Positions 40,035 through 49,014 of a stretch of 64,000 bases of DNA are shown here, in pieces. Below the pieces are notes generated by a model. The model was given only the letters and a program-made list of their open reading frames with translations. It had not been told where the DNA came from and made no database searches. This DNA comes from Micromonospora globbae (GTDB taxonomy: Bacteria; Actinomycetota; Actinomycetes; Mycobacteriales; Micromonosporaceae): contig NZ_RAQQ01000006.1 in NCBI RefSeq assembly GCF_003610785.1, positions 186,001 to 250,000 of the forward strand. Reading direction: 5' to 3'. Made by a program: the position numbers and the translations under genes. How positions within the stretch are numbered: position 1 is the stretch's first letter; the number at the start of each line of letters is the position of its first letter.

Positions 40035-42959
40035 TCAGTGGTCGTGGTCGAGGTCGTGCTCCGCCCGCAGGGCGGCGGCCTCGTCGGCGCGGCCGAGTTC
40101 GTCCAGCGCCCGCGCCAGCAGCCAGGCGGCCTGCTGCAACGGGCGGGAACCGGCGGGAAGCCCACCGAGCACGTCCCGCAGCACCCGCTCCGCGTCGACC
40201 GGCCGGTCGAGCCGCAGCAGCAGCTCCCCCGTGAAGATCTCCACCTGGGCGGCCTCGCCGAACGCCTCGATCGACCGGAGCCGCTCGGGCACACCGGCCA
40301 GCCGGTCCAGCGCCTCGGCCTCCCGGCCGTCGCCGGCCAGCACGCGGGCCGCCGCCTCGGCGGCCAGGGCCCGCTCGTACGTCACCGGGGGTTCCGGCTC
40401 CCCGTCCCCGCCGACCGCCGCCGCGAGGCGGTCCATCACCTCCACGGTCCGCAGCGCGGCGGGTCCGTCCCCGGCCCACATCCAGGCGTACGCCTCGCGG
40501 CGGCGGGTGCGCAGCTCGTCCAGGGTCAGCCCGGCCAGCTCGTACGCGCCGGCCGCCGCCGCGAACCGCTGGGCGGCGAGGGCGTCCCGGTCGGCGTCGT
40601 AGAGCAGCCCGCCCGCCTCCTCCAGCATGTGCGCGCGGTGCGGCAGGTTGTCCGGGCCGTCGAGGTTCTCCGCGAGCTGGTCCAGCAGGGCCAGCGCCGG
40701 GTCGATCTCGCCGAGCCCCTGGTAGATGCCGGCGAGCAGGTACCGGCAGCGGTCCGCCTGGACCTGCGCGCCGAGCTTGTCGAGCCCGATGACCGCCTCC
40801 TCGGCGACCTCCGCCGCCTCGCTCAGCCGGCCGGCGACCCGGTAGGCGTTCGCCAGTTCCCAGCGCAGCAGGGCGTCGCCCTCGGCGCCCCGCTCCACGC
40901 AGAGGGTGACCGCCTCGGCGAAGTCGTCCACGGCCTCGTCGGCGCGCCCGGCAGCCATGAGCGCCCGGGCACGGGTGACCCGGGCCGGGATCAGCCCCTT
41001 CGGCGGCGTCACCCGCAGCGCCTCGTCGCAGGCGGCCACCGCCTCCGCAGGGTCGTCCGCCGCCCGGGCGTACGCCAGGCTGGCGCTCATGAGCAGCTCA
41101 CCGACGCCCAGCTCGCGAGACTGCCGGCGGGCCTGCTCGGCCGCGGCCCGGAACTCCTCCGCGCGTTCCAGCTCCTCGAGGACGTGGGTGCGGTGCAGCG
41201 CGATCCGGAGTTCCAGGTACGGGTCGCCGGCCGCCGGCACCCGGTCCAGCGCGTCCAGCGCCTCCGCCCAGCGCTCGCCGTGCATGAGCGCCAGCGCCAC
41301 CCGGTCGTGGGCGGCGGCCCGCAACCGCTCGTCCCCGAGCCGGTCGAGCGCCTCGGCGGCCGCCTCGACCAGGGCCAGCCCCTCCTGGGTGCCCTCCTCC
41401 GTCATGGTGAGCAGCACCCCGAGCCGGCTGGCGACCACCTGGGCGCGGACCTCGTCGCCCAGCTCCCGGTAGGCGGCCACCGCCGTCCGCGCCGTCTCGA
41501 TCGCCGCCGGGAACTCCTCGGCGTCGCTCAGCTCGGCCGCGCGCAGCTCCAGCCGCCGCGCCACCGCGGCCGGGGCCTGCTCGGTGGCGCCGAACCGCCC
41601 GTCGTACGCGGCGAGCGCGGACCGGAATCCGGCGAGGTCGTGCCGGTGCCAGCACGCCTCGGCGAGGTCCAGCAGCTCGTCCGCGCCGGCGTCGTCCGGC
41701 ACCTCCACACCGGCGCCACCCGGGGCTGACCCGCCCGCGTACCGGCCCGCCGGAGGCGTCCCGGGAGACGGGCCGTCCGCGACCGCGCCGGCCGGGGCGA
41801 CCGCGACGGCGTCGCCGTCCGCCGTGGCGCGCGGGCGGGGCGGGCGGCGGCGCAGGCTCGCCGAGAGCGGCAGGTGCTCGCCGCTCGGCCGCACCGCGAG
41901 GCGGGCGGCGACCAGCTCCGACTGGCGGGTGGTGCCGTTGCGGGCGTCGAACCGGGCCGCCAGCTCCGTGGCCGTCCCGGCCAGCTCGTCGGCGAGCCGT
42001 CCCGCCGGCACGTCGGCGGCCGGCCGGTCGCCGGCGGCCCGCCGGTGCACGGGCAACTCCCCGTCCACCTGGCGCAGCGCCGCCGCGGCGGCCGCCGCGA
42101 AGTGCATGGCGGCCGCCGGCGAGGGCGCCCGGTCGAGCCAGTCCAGGTGCCGCTCGACCAGCTCCAGCGCCCGCGCCTCGTTGCCGGTCAGCGTGCAGAA
42201 CTCGATGTGGTCGCCGATGTCCCACAGGTCGGAGAGGTTGCCGCGCAGCCGCCGGTACGCCTCCCGGTGCGCGTTGCGCGCGTCGTCGTGCCGGCCCGTG
42301 CGCAGGTACGGCACGAGCAGCGCGGTGAGGATGGCCTGCGGCTGCTCGGTGCAGGTGAGCCGGCCGGCGAGGACCGGCTCGGCGAGGGCCGCCGCCTCGG
42401 CGTACCGGCCCGTGTCGGCGAGGTACTGCACCTCGGTCGTCGGGTCGCAGCCCGCGCAGTCGGAGAGGTCGTCACGCGGGGTGGTCTGCCAGAGCCGGTA
42501 CCAGTGGTCGGCCGCCTCGGCGTCCCCGACGTGCTCGGCCACCCGGAACCGGTGCTTGTGGACCGCCTGGAGGCTGTGCCCGCCGGCCCGGTAGCGGCGT
42601 TCCATGTCGTCGAGCACCGCGTACGTGCGGTCCAGCGGCACCTCCGGGAACTTCAGCAGGCCGTTGACCATGTACTTGAAGTGCCAGAGCAGCTGCCGCG
42701 CGTACCGGGCGTGGTAGGGCTGCGGATCGCGGTCGAACTCCGCGACGCACCAGGAGAACGTCACGAAGGACTTGGCCGGCTCACCGCCGTAGGTGTACGC
42801 GGTGGTGCCCTGCATCCGGGTCACGAAGGCCAGCTCCCGGTCCTCGGCGGCGTCGACCCGCCGGAGCAGTTGCTCCAGCGCGGCGATCTGCCCCGCTCCG
42901 TACGGCATGTTGCTGACCTCGCGGAGCACCCGCCACAGGTCCTCGTCGGTCGTGCCCAC
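40035..42959 (-). CDS. Large TPR protein coupled to an HSP90-family gene
   Basis: 974 residues, soluble, nearly all short helical repeats (TPR-like), for example LRWELANAYRVAGRLSEAAE and DRCRYLLAGIYQGLGEIDPA. A disordered Pro/Ala/Gly linker falls near residues 375-430. It ends in a His/Asp-rich tail (DLDHDH). GTG start 3 bases after the HSP90 stop, with GGGAG in the 3' end of that gene, so translation is coupled. No enzymatic motif was found. The pairing with an HSP90 suggests a co-chaperone or client-recruiting scaffold; the process served is unknown. Confidence 0.8.
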   Translation of the reverse strand: MGTTDEDLWRVLREVSNMPYGAGQIAALEQLLRRVDAAEDRELAFVTRMQGTTAYTYGGEPAKSFVTFSWCVAEFDRDPQPYHARYARQLLWHFKYMVNGLLKFPEVPLDRTYAVLDDMERRYRAGGHSLQAVHKHRFRVAEHVGDAEAADHWYRLWQTTPRDDLSDCAGCDPTTEVQYLADTGRYAEAAALAEPVLAGRLTCTEQPQAILTALLVPYLRTGRHDDARNAHREAYRRLRGNLSDLWDIGDHIEFCTLTGNEARALELVERHLDWLDRAPSPAAAMHFAAAAAAALRQVDGELPVHRRAAGDRPAADVPAGRLADELAGTATELAARFDARNGTTRQSELVAARLAVRPSGEHLPLSASLRRRPPRPRATADGDAVAVAPAGAVADGPSPGTPPAGRYAGGSAPGGAGVEVPDDAGADELLDLAEACWHRHDLAGFRSALAAYDGRFGATEQAPAAVARRLELRAAELSDAEEFPAAIETARTAVAAYRELGDEVRAQVVASRLGVLLTMTEEGTQEGLALVEAAAEALDRLGDERLRAAAHDRVALALMHGERWAEALDALDRVPAAGDPYLELRIALHRTHVLEELERAEEFRAAAEQARRQSRELGVGELLMSASLAYARAADDPAEAVAACDEALRVTPPKGLIPARVTRARALMAAGRADEAVDDFAEAVTLCVERGAEGDALLRWELANAYRVAGRLSEAAEVAEEAVIGLDKLGAQVQADRCRYLLAGIYQGLGEIDPALALLDQLAENLDGPDNLPHRAHMLEEAGGLLYDADRDALAAQRFAAAAGAYELAGLTLDELRTRRREAYAWMWAGDGPAALRTVEVMDRLAAAVGGDGEPEPPVTYERALAAEAAARVLAGDGREAEALDRLAGVPERLRSIEAFGEAAQVEIFTGELLLRLDRPVDAERVLRDVLGGLPAGSRPLQQAAWLLARALDELGRADEAAALRAEHDLDHDH

Positions 42960-42962
42960 GAA

Positions 42963-44750
42963 TCACTCCCGTCCCGGTACGGCCCGGCCGAGCAGGCCGA
43001 GGAACGAACTGTTCAGCAGCGCGGCGTCGGCCGCGCGGATCGGATGGTGCCCGAGCAGCAGCGCCTGCCCGTACAGCGCCTCGACGGCGAGCCCGACCAG
43101 CTCCGGGTCGGTGAGCGTGGTGACCCGGCGCAGCAGCGGGTTGCGGTGGTTGAGCACCAGTTGCGGACGGTCCGGCGGGGCCGACGCCGCGATCGCGTCG
43201 AGCACGCCGGCCCACAGCTCGTCGGCCCGGTCCCGGCTGGCCGCGAGCTGGTCGTTGAAGGCCGCCGAGCGGCTCACCAGGTAGAGCGCGGGCAGGGAGA
43301 CCGGGTCGTACGCCCGGATCACCACCTCGCACCCGGTCCGCTCCAGCGCCTTCTGCGCGGCCGCGAGGAACGGCCGCAGTGCCAGCTCGACCTGCGGGTC
43401 GAGGCTGTCGAAGCGGGTGGTCAGGTCGCTGGGTTCCAGCCGCTCGATGAGCACCGACCGGTCCACCGTGGGCAGCCGCTCGATCAGCTCGGTGTCGTAC
43501 GTGTAGCCGCCGTTGACCACGGCGAGGTCCTGCGCGGCGGCGACCGCGGCGAGCTGGCGGAACTCGTCGAGGCTGGCCGCGTACCGGATCAGGCCGTGCC
43601 GCTGCCGGAACTCGGCCAGCGTGAGCGTGCCGACGTTGGTGTCCATCGGCCACCACTCGTCGACCAAACGGAGCATCTCGTCGTCGTGCAGCGCCAACGC
43701 CTTCACGCCGAGGTGGTGCACCTGGAGGAACTCGGCGAGCCGGCGCGGGTCGTGCCGGGCCAACCGGACCAGCCAGCCGCGGACCTGCTCGCCGAGCGCC
43801 TCCCGGGTCGCCGTGAGCAGCGTGTCCTCGTAGAGCGCCTCGCGGCTCGCCGTCGGCCGCAGCTCGCTGGCGTCGACCACGCAGTGCGCGAAGAACGCCC
43901 AGTCCGGCAGCAGGCCGTCGGCGTGCTCGGTGAGCAGCATCCGCTTGAGGTAGACGCGGTGCCCGGCCCGCGCCGCCGGGTTCACCGGCTCGGGAAGGAT
44001 GAACGCGACGCCGGTGAGCCCCGCCTCCGGCACGGACAGCGGCAGCACGTCGAACGGGTCGAAGCCGAGCGTCTCCCGCGCGTACCGGATCAATCCCGGA
44101 CGGTCGACCGGCGCGCCCGCGGTGGTGGGCCACGGCGGTGGCCCGGCGGTGGTCACCACGTCGCCGACGCGCACCGTGACCGGCAGCAGCGAGCCGAACA
44201 GCCGCGCCAGGTCGGTGACGGTGGCCGTGGTGAACCACTGGTCGGCGTCCCGGCGCGGTACCAGCGTGACCGTGGTGCCCGGTTCGCTGCGCCCGGCCCC
44301 GGCCGGAGCGGGCTCGACCGTGTAGCGGCCGTCGGAGTGGCCCGTCCAGCGGACGGTCGGCTGGTCGCCGTGCCGGGTGAGTACGCGGATCTCGTCGGCG
44401 ACCAGGAAGCAGGAGAGCAGGCCGATGCCGAACTGGCCGAGGAACTCGTGCCGGGAGAAGCCCAGCTCGTCCCGCTTCGAGCTGCGGCCGATGGTGGCCA
44501 GCAGCTCGTGCACCTGCGCCTCGGTGAGGCCGATGCCTGTGTCGTGGATCCGCAGTGTCCCGTCGCCGGTCAGTTCCGGCGGTTCGATGCGGATCAGCGC
44601 CGGCGCGTCCGGGTCGGTCGCCCGGCGCGCGGTGATCGCGTCCACCGCGTTCTGCAGGAGCTCGCGGACGTACACCCGCGGGCTGCCGTAGAGATGATGA
44701 CTGAGCAGGTCGACGACGCCACGAAGGTCGACCTGGAAGGTGTGGTCCAC
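42963..44750 (-). CDS. HSP90-family (HtpG-like) ATPase
   Basis: 595 residues, somewhat shorter than classical HtpG (about 625). The GHKL ATP site is intact: ELLQNAVDA (Glu30, Asn34, Asp37), HDTGIGLT (Asp70) and GQFGIGLLSCFLVADE. The middle domain has KRMLLTEHADGLLPDW, like the HSP90 client region, and DASELRPTASRE; the C-terminal dimerisation part is divergent. It is an ATP-driven chaperone of an actinobacterial subgroup distinct from housekeeping HtpG. GTG start; divergent from the MFS gene and followed 3 bases later by the TPR gene. Confidence 0.9.
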   Translation of the reverse strand: MDHTFQVDLRGVVDLLSHHLYGSPRVYVRELLQNAVDAITARRATDPDAPALIRIEPPELTGDGTLRIHDTGIGLTEAQVHELLATIGRSSKRDELGFSRHEFLGQFGIGLLSCFLVADEIRVLTRHGDQPTVRWTGHSDGRYTVEPAPAGAGRSEPGTTVTLVPRRDADQWFTTATVTDLARLFGSLLPVTVRVGDVVTTAGPPPWPTTAGAPVDRPGLIRYARETLGFDPFDVLPLSVPEAGLTGVAFILPEPVNPAARAGHRVYLKRMLLTEHADGLLPDWAFFAHCVVDASELRPTASREALYEDTLLTATREALGEQVRGWLVRLARHDPRRLAEFLQVHHLGVKALALHDDEMLRLVDEWWPMDTNVGTLTLAEFRQRHGLIRYAASLDEFRQLAAVAAAQDLAVVNGGYTYDTELIERLPTVDRSVLIERLEPSDLTTRFDSLDPQVELALRPFLAAAQKALERTGCEVVIRAYDPVSLPALYLVSRSAAFNDQLAASRDRADELWAGVLDAIAASAPPDRPQLVLNHRNPLLRRVTTLTDPELVGLAVEALYGQALLLGHHPIRAADAALLNSSFLGLLGRAVPGRE

Positions 44751-44832
44751 GCCTGTGTGCTCCCCGGTCCGATGCCGGCGCTCACCGTACCGACCGTCAC
44801 CGACGCCGCGCGTCCCCCGTTCACCCGTCGGC

Positions 44833-44863
44833 TTGACCCTCGAGCGGGTCGACCCTCCAGGGT
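44833..44863 (+). promoter_or_regulatory. MerR-type promoter of the MFS gene
   Basis: TTGACC (44833-44838) and CAGGGT (44858-44863) are exactly 19 bases apart, the long spacing typical of MerR-activated promoters. TCGA occurs symmetrically in the spacer, and the palindrome GACCCTCCAGGGTC overlaps the -10. The start codon lies 7 bases after the -10, so the mRNA should be leaderless. Confidence 0.55.
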
Positions 44864-44870
44864 CACCGCC

Positions 44871-46184
44871 ATGCCCGCATCCCGGCTCGGCCGCGACTAC
44901 CACCTGCTGTGGTCCGCCGCCGTCTCCTCCCGTTTCGGGGACGCGCTGCGTACGCCCGCTCTGGCCCTGCTGGCCGCGACCCTGACCCGCGATCCCCGGC
45001 TGATCGCGGCGGTCACCGTGGCCGCGCAGGTGCCGCCGCTGCTCTTCGGCCTGCTCGGCGGCGTGTACGCCGACCGCTGGGACCGCCGCCGGACGATGGC
45101 GCTCGTCGACGGCGTACGCGCCGCCGTGGTGGCCGCGCTCGCCGTGGCGGTCGCCGTGGACCGGGCCGGCCTCGGGATGCTGCTGCTGGTCGCCTTCCTG
45201 CTCGCCACCCTCGGCACCCTCTTCGACGCCGCCTCCTTCGCGCTGCTGCCGTCGGTGGTGCCGCCGGACGCCCTGCCCCGGGCCAACGGCCGGCTCCAGG
45301 CCGGTACGGCGGTGGCCGGGGGTCTCGTCGGCGCGCCCGTCGCCGGTGCGGCGTTCGCCGCGGCCCCCGCCCTCCCGTTCGCCCTCGACGCGGTGACGTT
45401 CGCGCTCGCGGCCACGCTGGTGCTCGCCCTCACCCCGCCCACCTCCCCGCGATCTTGCATTTTCCGCCCCGACAAACCCCACGAAAAGCCACGAACCAAG
45501 GGCCACAACTGCAAGATCGCGGGAAGCAGGGCACGCGCGGGGGTGCTCTGGGTTGGGGTGCGGTGGTTGCGGGGGGACCGCACGCTGTGGCGGGTCACCC
45601 TGTTGAGCGCGGCGAGCAACCTCGCGATCAGCGGGCTCATGGCGATCGTCGTGCTCCACGCGCTGGAGGTGCTGCGGGTGCCGCCGGCCGGGTACGGCCT
45701 CTTCATGGCCACGGCGATCGTCGGCGGTCTGGCCGGGGCGCTCGTGGCCGGCCGCCTCGCCTCCCGGTTCGGCACGCTGCCCGTGCTGCGCGCGGTGCTC
45801 GCCGCGCAGACCGTCGCGCTGGCCGGGTTCGCGCTGGCCCGACACCCTGTGCCGGCCGGGCTCGCCCTGGCGGTCTTCGCCGCCGGCACGTCGGTGTGGA
45901 ACAGTCTGTGGGCCGCGTACGGGCAGCAGCGGGTGCCCGCGACGCTGCTCGGGCGGGTGGGTGCCGCCCAGCGGATGGTGGGGCTGCTCACCGCACCGAT
46001 CGGGGCGGCGGTCGCCGGTCTGGTCGCGGGGGCGTACGGGACGGTGACCGTGGCCGGGGCGGCCGCTGGCACGTTCGCGGTGGTCACCGTCGCGGCGTGG
46101 CGGGTGCTCCGCGGGGCCCGGCCGGAGCCGGAATCCGATCCGCTGCCCGCCCCAACCTTTTCCGCCCCCCGTGCGTCTGAGTGA
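44871..46184 (+). CDS. MFS transporter with an in-frame palindromic insertion
   Basis: 437 residues, about 12 helices. YADRWDRRRTMALVDG is the loop 2-3 motif and the fold resembles MFS_3/macrolide-type exporters. Between helices 6 and 7, residues about 192-218 (PRSCIFRPDKPHEKPRT and GHNCKIAG) are encoded by palindromic element B; composition there (Cys, Lys, His, Phe) differs sharply from the rest. The reading frame stays open, so the cytoplasmic loop is simply longer. Predicted exporter of a drug-like compound; substrate unknown. Confidence 0.88.
   Translation: MPASRLGRDYHLLWSAAVSSRFGDALRTPALALLAATLTRDPRLIAAVTVAAQVPPLLFGLLGGVYADRWDRRRTMALVDGVRAAVVAALAVAVAVDRAGLGMLLLVAFLLATLGTLFDAASFALLPSVVPPDALPRANGRLQAGTAVAGGLVGAPVAGAAFAAAPALPFALDAVTFALAATLVLALTPPTSPRSCIFRPDKPHEKPRTKGHNCKIAGSRARAGVLWVGVRWLRGDRTLWRVTLLSAASNLAISGLMAIVVLHALEVLRVPPAGYGLFMATAIVGGLAGALVAGRLASRFGTLPVLRAVLAAQTVALAGFALARHPVPAGLALAVFAAGTSVWNSLWAAYGQQRVPATLLGRVGAAQRMVGLLTAPIGAAVAGLVAGAYGTVTVAGAAAGTFAVVTVAAWRVLRGARPEPESDPLPAPTFSAPRASE
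45446..45523. repeat. Palindromic element B inside the MFS gene
   Basis: A perfect 14-bp inverted repeat, CCCGCGATCTTGCA at 45446-45459 and complement at 45510-45523. The 50-base loop contains GACAA at 45471 and an inner TTTTC/GAAAA stem. AT-richer than the surrounding gene. Confidence 0.88.
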
Positions 46185-46215
46185 TGAGCGCGACGACCCG
46201 CCGGAGGGAGGCGCC

Positions 46216-46746
46216 ATGGCACGGGCGGCCGGAGACGACGGGCGGGACGGCTACGTCAGCTTCGTCGAGAGCCACCAGCACCGGCTGCTGCGTGCCGCGT
46301 ACCTGGTCTGCGGCAACCGGCACCAGGCCGAGGACCTCCTCCAGGACGCGCTGCTCAAGCTCGCGCTGCGCTGGCCCAGCGTGCGCGAGGGCGACCCGGC
46401 CGCGTACGTGCGCTCGATCCTCTACCGGGACGCGGTCTCGTGGTGGCGACGGCGCCGCCGCGAGTGGCTGAGCGCCCGGACGCCGGACCAGGCCGGCGCC
46501 GACCGGGACGACGCGCTCCGGCTCGCGTTGCGCGAGGCCCTGGTCCGGCTGCCGCCGCGGCAACGCGCGGTCGTGGTGCTTCGGTACTACGAGGACCTGA
46601 CCGAGGCGGCCACCGCCGAGGTGCTCGGCGTGAGCGTCGGCACCGTGAAGAGCCAGTGCCACGCCGCGCTGCGCCGGCTCCGCGAACTGGCCCCCGAGCT
46701 GGGCCGCGACGACGGGCTGGCCAGCGGGATGGAGGTGACGCAGTGA
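46216..46746 (+). CDS. SigE-family ECF RNA polymerase sigma factor
   Basis: 176 residues. Sigma-70 region 2: YVSFVESHQHRLLRAAYLVC, HQAEDLLQDALLKLALRW. Region 4: LPPRQRAVVVLRYYEDLTEA and SVGTVKSQCHAALRRL. No C-terminal extension. This is the short SANT-like group common in actinomycetes. Chosen ATG has GGAGGGAGG upstream. Its stop overlaps the following membrane protein gene (GTGA), which is likely its regulator. Confidence 0.93.
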   Translation: MARAAGDDGRDGYVSFVESHQHRLLRAAYLVCGNRHQAEDLLQDALLKLALRWPSVREGDPAAYVRSILYRDAVSWWRRRRREWLSARTPDQAGADRDDALRLALREALVRLPPRQRAVVVLRYYEDLTEAATAEVLGVSVGTVKSQCHAALRRLRELAPELGRDDGLASGMEVTQ

Positions 46747-47936
46747 GGGAAGAGGAGCTGCGGCGGCTGCTCACGGTCGCCGCCGAGGACGTACGCCCGA
46801 GCCACCCGGCGGGGACCGCCTGGGAGCGGGCGCGGCGGGTCCGGCACACCCGGCGGGCCGTCGGCGCGGCGGCCCTCGCCGTCGCGCTGGCCGGCGGCGG
46901 CACCGTGTTCGCCCTGCGTCCCCCGGTCGGACCGCCGCCCATCGTGGCCGACCCGAGCGTCACCGACCTCACGCCCACGCACGCCCCGCCGGTGCAGCGA
47001 CCGCCGGCCACGCTGGCGTTCCGGGCCGACCCGCTGGCGCGTCTCACGGATCCGGCGACCGCGCCGCTCTCACGCGAACCCGTCCGGCGCGCGCTGGCGC
47101 TCTACCAGCCGGTCGACGCCGAGTACCGGGCCGACGGCCCGGTCCGGGTGCTGGGCGACGACGGCGTGGTCCGCTCGCTCGACGTGGTGGACCTCGAACC
47201 CACCCGGGACGCCGGCGGCAACGAGGCGCCCGCCCTCAAGCCCGGTGTGCTCTCCCCGGACGGACGGACCGCCGCGTTCGCGCAGACCGGCGAGCTGGTC
47301 CTGGTCGACCTGACCACCGCGGGCGTACGCCGTGTCCCGCTCGACGGGTACCTCGAACTGGTGGTCTGGGCCGGCGGCCGGGTGCTGGTCGGCGGCGACG
47401 ACCGGACGTACGCGGTGGACCGGTCCTCGGGCGCGGCGGCGGGGATCGACGTCTCCGCCTGGGACGTGTCCGCTCCGGACCCGGCTGCCGGGCGGGAGGC
47501 GGCGCTCGTCGAGCTGAGCGGGATGCGGGACGGTCTCACGCTGCGCAGCCGGTCGGCGGGGGACGGCGCCCTCCGCACCGAGCAGCGGGTCGGCCAGGGC
47601 GACCTGCCGGCGTCGTACCGGGTGAACGAGTTCTACGGCCGGGGCTGGCTGCGCGGTGACCGGGTGGCCCGGGCGGCGTGGATCACCAGCAGGGAGATCG
47701 ACGGCGCGGAGGGGGTGGCCGTGCTCGACGCGCGTACCGGCGCCGTGGCGCATCTCCTCGACCTCGGTCGAGATCGGACGAAGGGCTGCTGCGAGGTACT
47801 GGGCTGGGGCGAGGGCGGCACCGTGCTGCTCCGGCTCGCCCCGGACGCCGGCCTCGCGCGCTGGGACCCGGAGACCGGTGAGATCACCGGCGTCCTGCGC
47901 GAACTCCAGGGCCTGGTCTCGCTCGCCGCCGGCTGA
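46743..47936 (+). CDS. Membrane protein partner of the SigE-family sigma factor
   Basis: 397 residues. The cytoplasmic N-terminal ~35 residues (VREEELRRLLTVAAEDVRP) precede one membrane helix (about 39-57), then an extracytoplasmic domain of beta-propeller-like blocks (GVLSPDGRTAAFAQTGELVLVDL, LELVVWAGGRVLVGG). There is no zinc anti-sigma HxxxCxxC motif. Coupled to the sigma gene by a 4-base overlap, which suggests control of, or by, that factor. WD40/PD40-like outer domains are common in such partners. Confidence 0.75.
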   Translation: MREEELRRLLTVAAEDVRPSHPAGTAWERARRVRHTRRAVGAAALAVALAGGGTVFALRPPVGPPPIVADPSVTDLTPTHAPPVQRPPATLAFRADPLARLTDPATAPLSREPVRRALALYQPVDAEYRADGPVRVLGDDGVVRSLDVVDLEPTRDAGGNEAPALKPGVLSPDGRTAAFAQTGELVLVDLTTAGVRRVPLDGYLELVVWAGGRVLVGGDDRTYAVDRSSGAAAGIDVSAWDVSAPDPAAGREAALVELSGMRDGLTLRSRSAGDGALRTEQRVGQGDLPASYRVNEFYGRGWLRGDRVARAAWITSREIDGAEGVAVLDARTGAVAHLLDLGRDRTKGCCEVLGWGEGGTVLLRLAPDAGLARWDPETGEITGVLRELQGLVSLAAG

Positions 47937-48000
47937 GCGCTCACCGCCGGGCTGAGCGCGCCGGCTGAGCGCCCGCCGCAGGGTGAGCTGTCCGGGACGT

Positions 48001-48036
48001 CGAGTAGGGGCCCCTTCCGGAAGGGGCCCCTTCTCG
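48001..48036. terminator. Bidirectional terminator
   Basis: A self-complementary core at 48006-48031 (AGGGGCCCCTTCC and complement) extended by CGAG/CTCG arms. It lies between convergent genes ending at 47936 and 48045. Confidence 0.85.
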
Positions 48037-48044
48037 CACCGGCG

Positions 48045-48947
48045 TCAGGGGTTCAGGCCGCCGGGCTGGTCGCCCTTCACGACGGGGGCGCGGACCAGGT
48101 TGCCCCACTCGGTCCACGAGCCGTCGTAGTTGCGCACCTGCGGGTAGCCGAGCAGGTGCCGCAGCACGAACCAGGTGTGGCTGGACCGCTCACCGATGCG
48201 GCAGTACGCCACGATGTCGTCGTCCGGGCTCAGCCCGAGCTGGTCGGCGTAGATGGCCCGCAGCTCGTCGGGGGACTTGAACGTCCCGTCGTCGTTCGCC
48301 GCCGACTTCCACGGCTTGTTGAGCGCGCCCGGGATGTGGCCGCCGCGCAGCGCGCCCTCCTGCGGGTAGTCGGGCATGTGCAGCATCTCGCCGGTGTACT
48401 CGCCGGGCGAGCGGACGTCGACCAGCGGACGGCCGGCCGCCACGTGCGCCATCACCTGCTCGCGGAAGGCCCGGATCGGGGCGTCGTCCCGCTGCGGCAC
48501 CGGGTACTCGGCGCGCGGCCGGCTCACCTTCTCGCGGCTCAGCTCGCGTCCCTCCTCGACCCACTTCTGCCGGCCGCCGTTGAGCAGCCGCACGTCGGGG
48601 TGGCCGAAGAGGGAGAAGACCCAGAGGGCGTACGCGGCCCACCAGTTGAAGTTGTCGCCGTAGAAGACGACCGTGTCGTCCCGGCCGATGCCCTTGGCGG
48701 CGCACATCTCGGCGAAGCTCCTGGCGTCCAGGTAGTCGCGGGTCACCTGGTCGTTGAGTTCGAGGTGCCAGTCCACCTTGACGGCGCCCGGGATGTGGCC
48801 GGTGTCGTACAGCAGCACGTCCTCGTCGCACTCGACGACGACGAGGCCCTCGTCGCCGAGGTGCTCGGCCAGCCAGTCGGTGGTGACCAGGCGCTGCGGG
48901 TCCGCGTACGCCTGGAGGCGGGGATCAGGATCGCTCGGCACAGACAT
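48045..48947 (-). CDS. Thiosulfate/3-mercaptopyruvate sulfurtransferase
   Basis: 300 residues, two rhodanese domains. The inactive N-terminal domain ([20 protein letters not shown]) and the active C-terminal domain carry conserved GHIPGALN; active-site Cys249 is in [11 protein letters not shown], a CRxGxR loop. It transfers sulfane sulfur to cyanide or thiols in the cytoplasm, family SseA/CysA-type of actinobacteria. Start chosen at MSVPSDPD. Confidence 0.93.
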   Translation of the reverse strand: MSVPSDPDPRLQAYADPQRLVTTDWLAEHLGDEGLVVVECDEDVLLYDTGHIPGAVKVDWHLELNDQVTRDYLDARSFAEMCAAKGIGRDDTVVFYGDNFNWWAAYALWVFSLFGHPDVRLLNGGRQKWVEEGRELSREKVSRPRAEYPVPQRDDAPIRAFREQVMAHVAAGRPLVDVRSPGEYTGEMLHMPDYPQEGALRGGHIPGALNKPWKSAANDDGTFKSPDELRAIYADQLGLSPDDDIVAYCRIGERSSHTWFVLRHLLGYPQVRNYDGSWTEWGNLVRAPVVKGDQPGGLNP

Positions 48948-49014
48948 GATCCCCAAGGTACGCCGGGCGGCCCTTCCCCGACCCCCAAACGTGACGGGGC
49001 AGGCAGTCCGCGCG

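Noticed and set aside
41874..44870. Long + strand open frame ahead of the MFS gene
   Set aside because: It is antisense to the TPR and HSP90 genes, whose motifs are clear; only the part from 44871 encodes the transporter.
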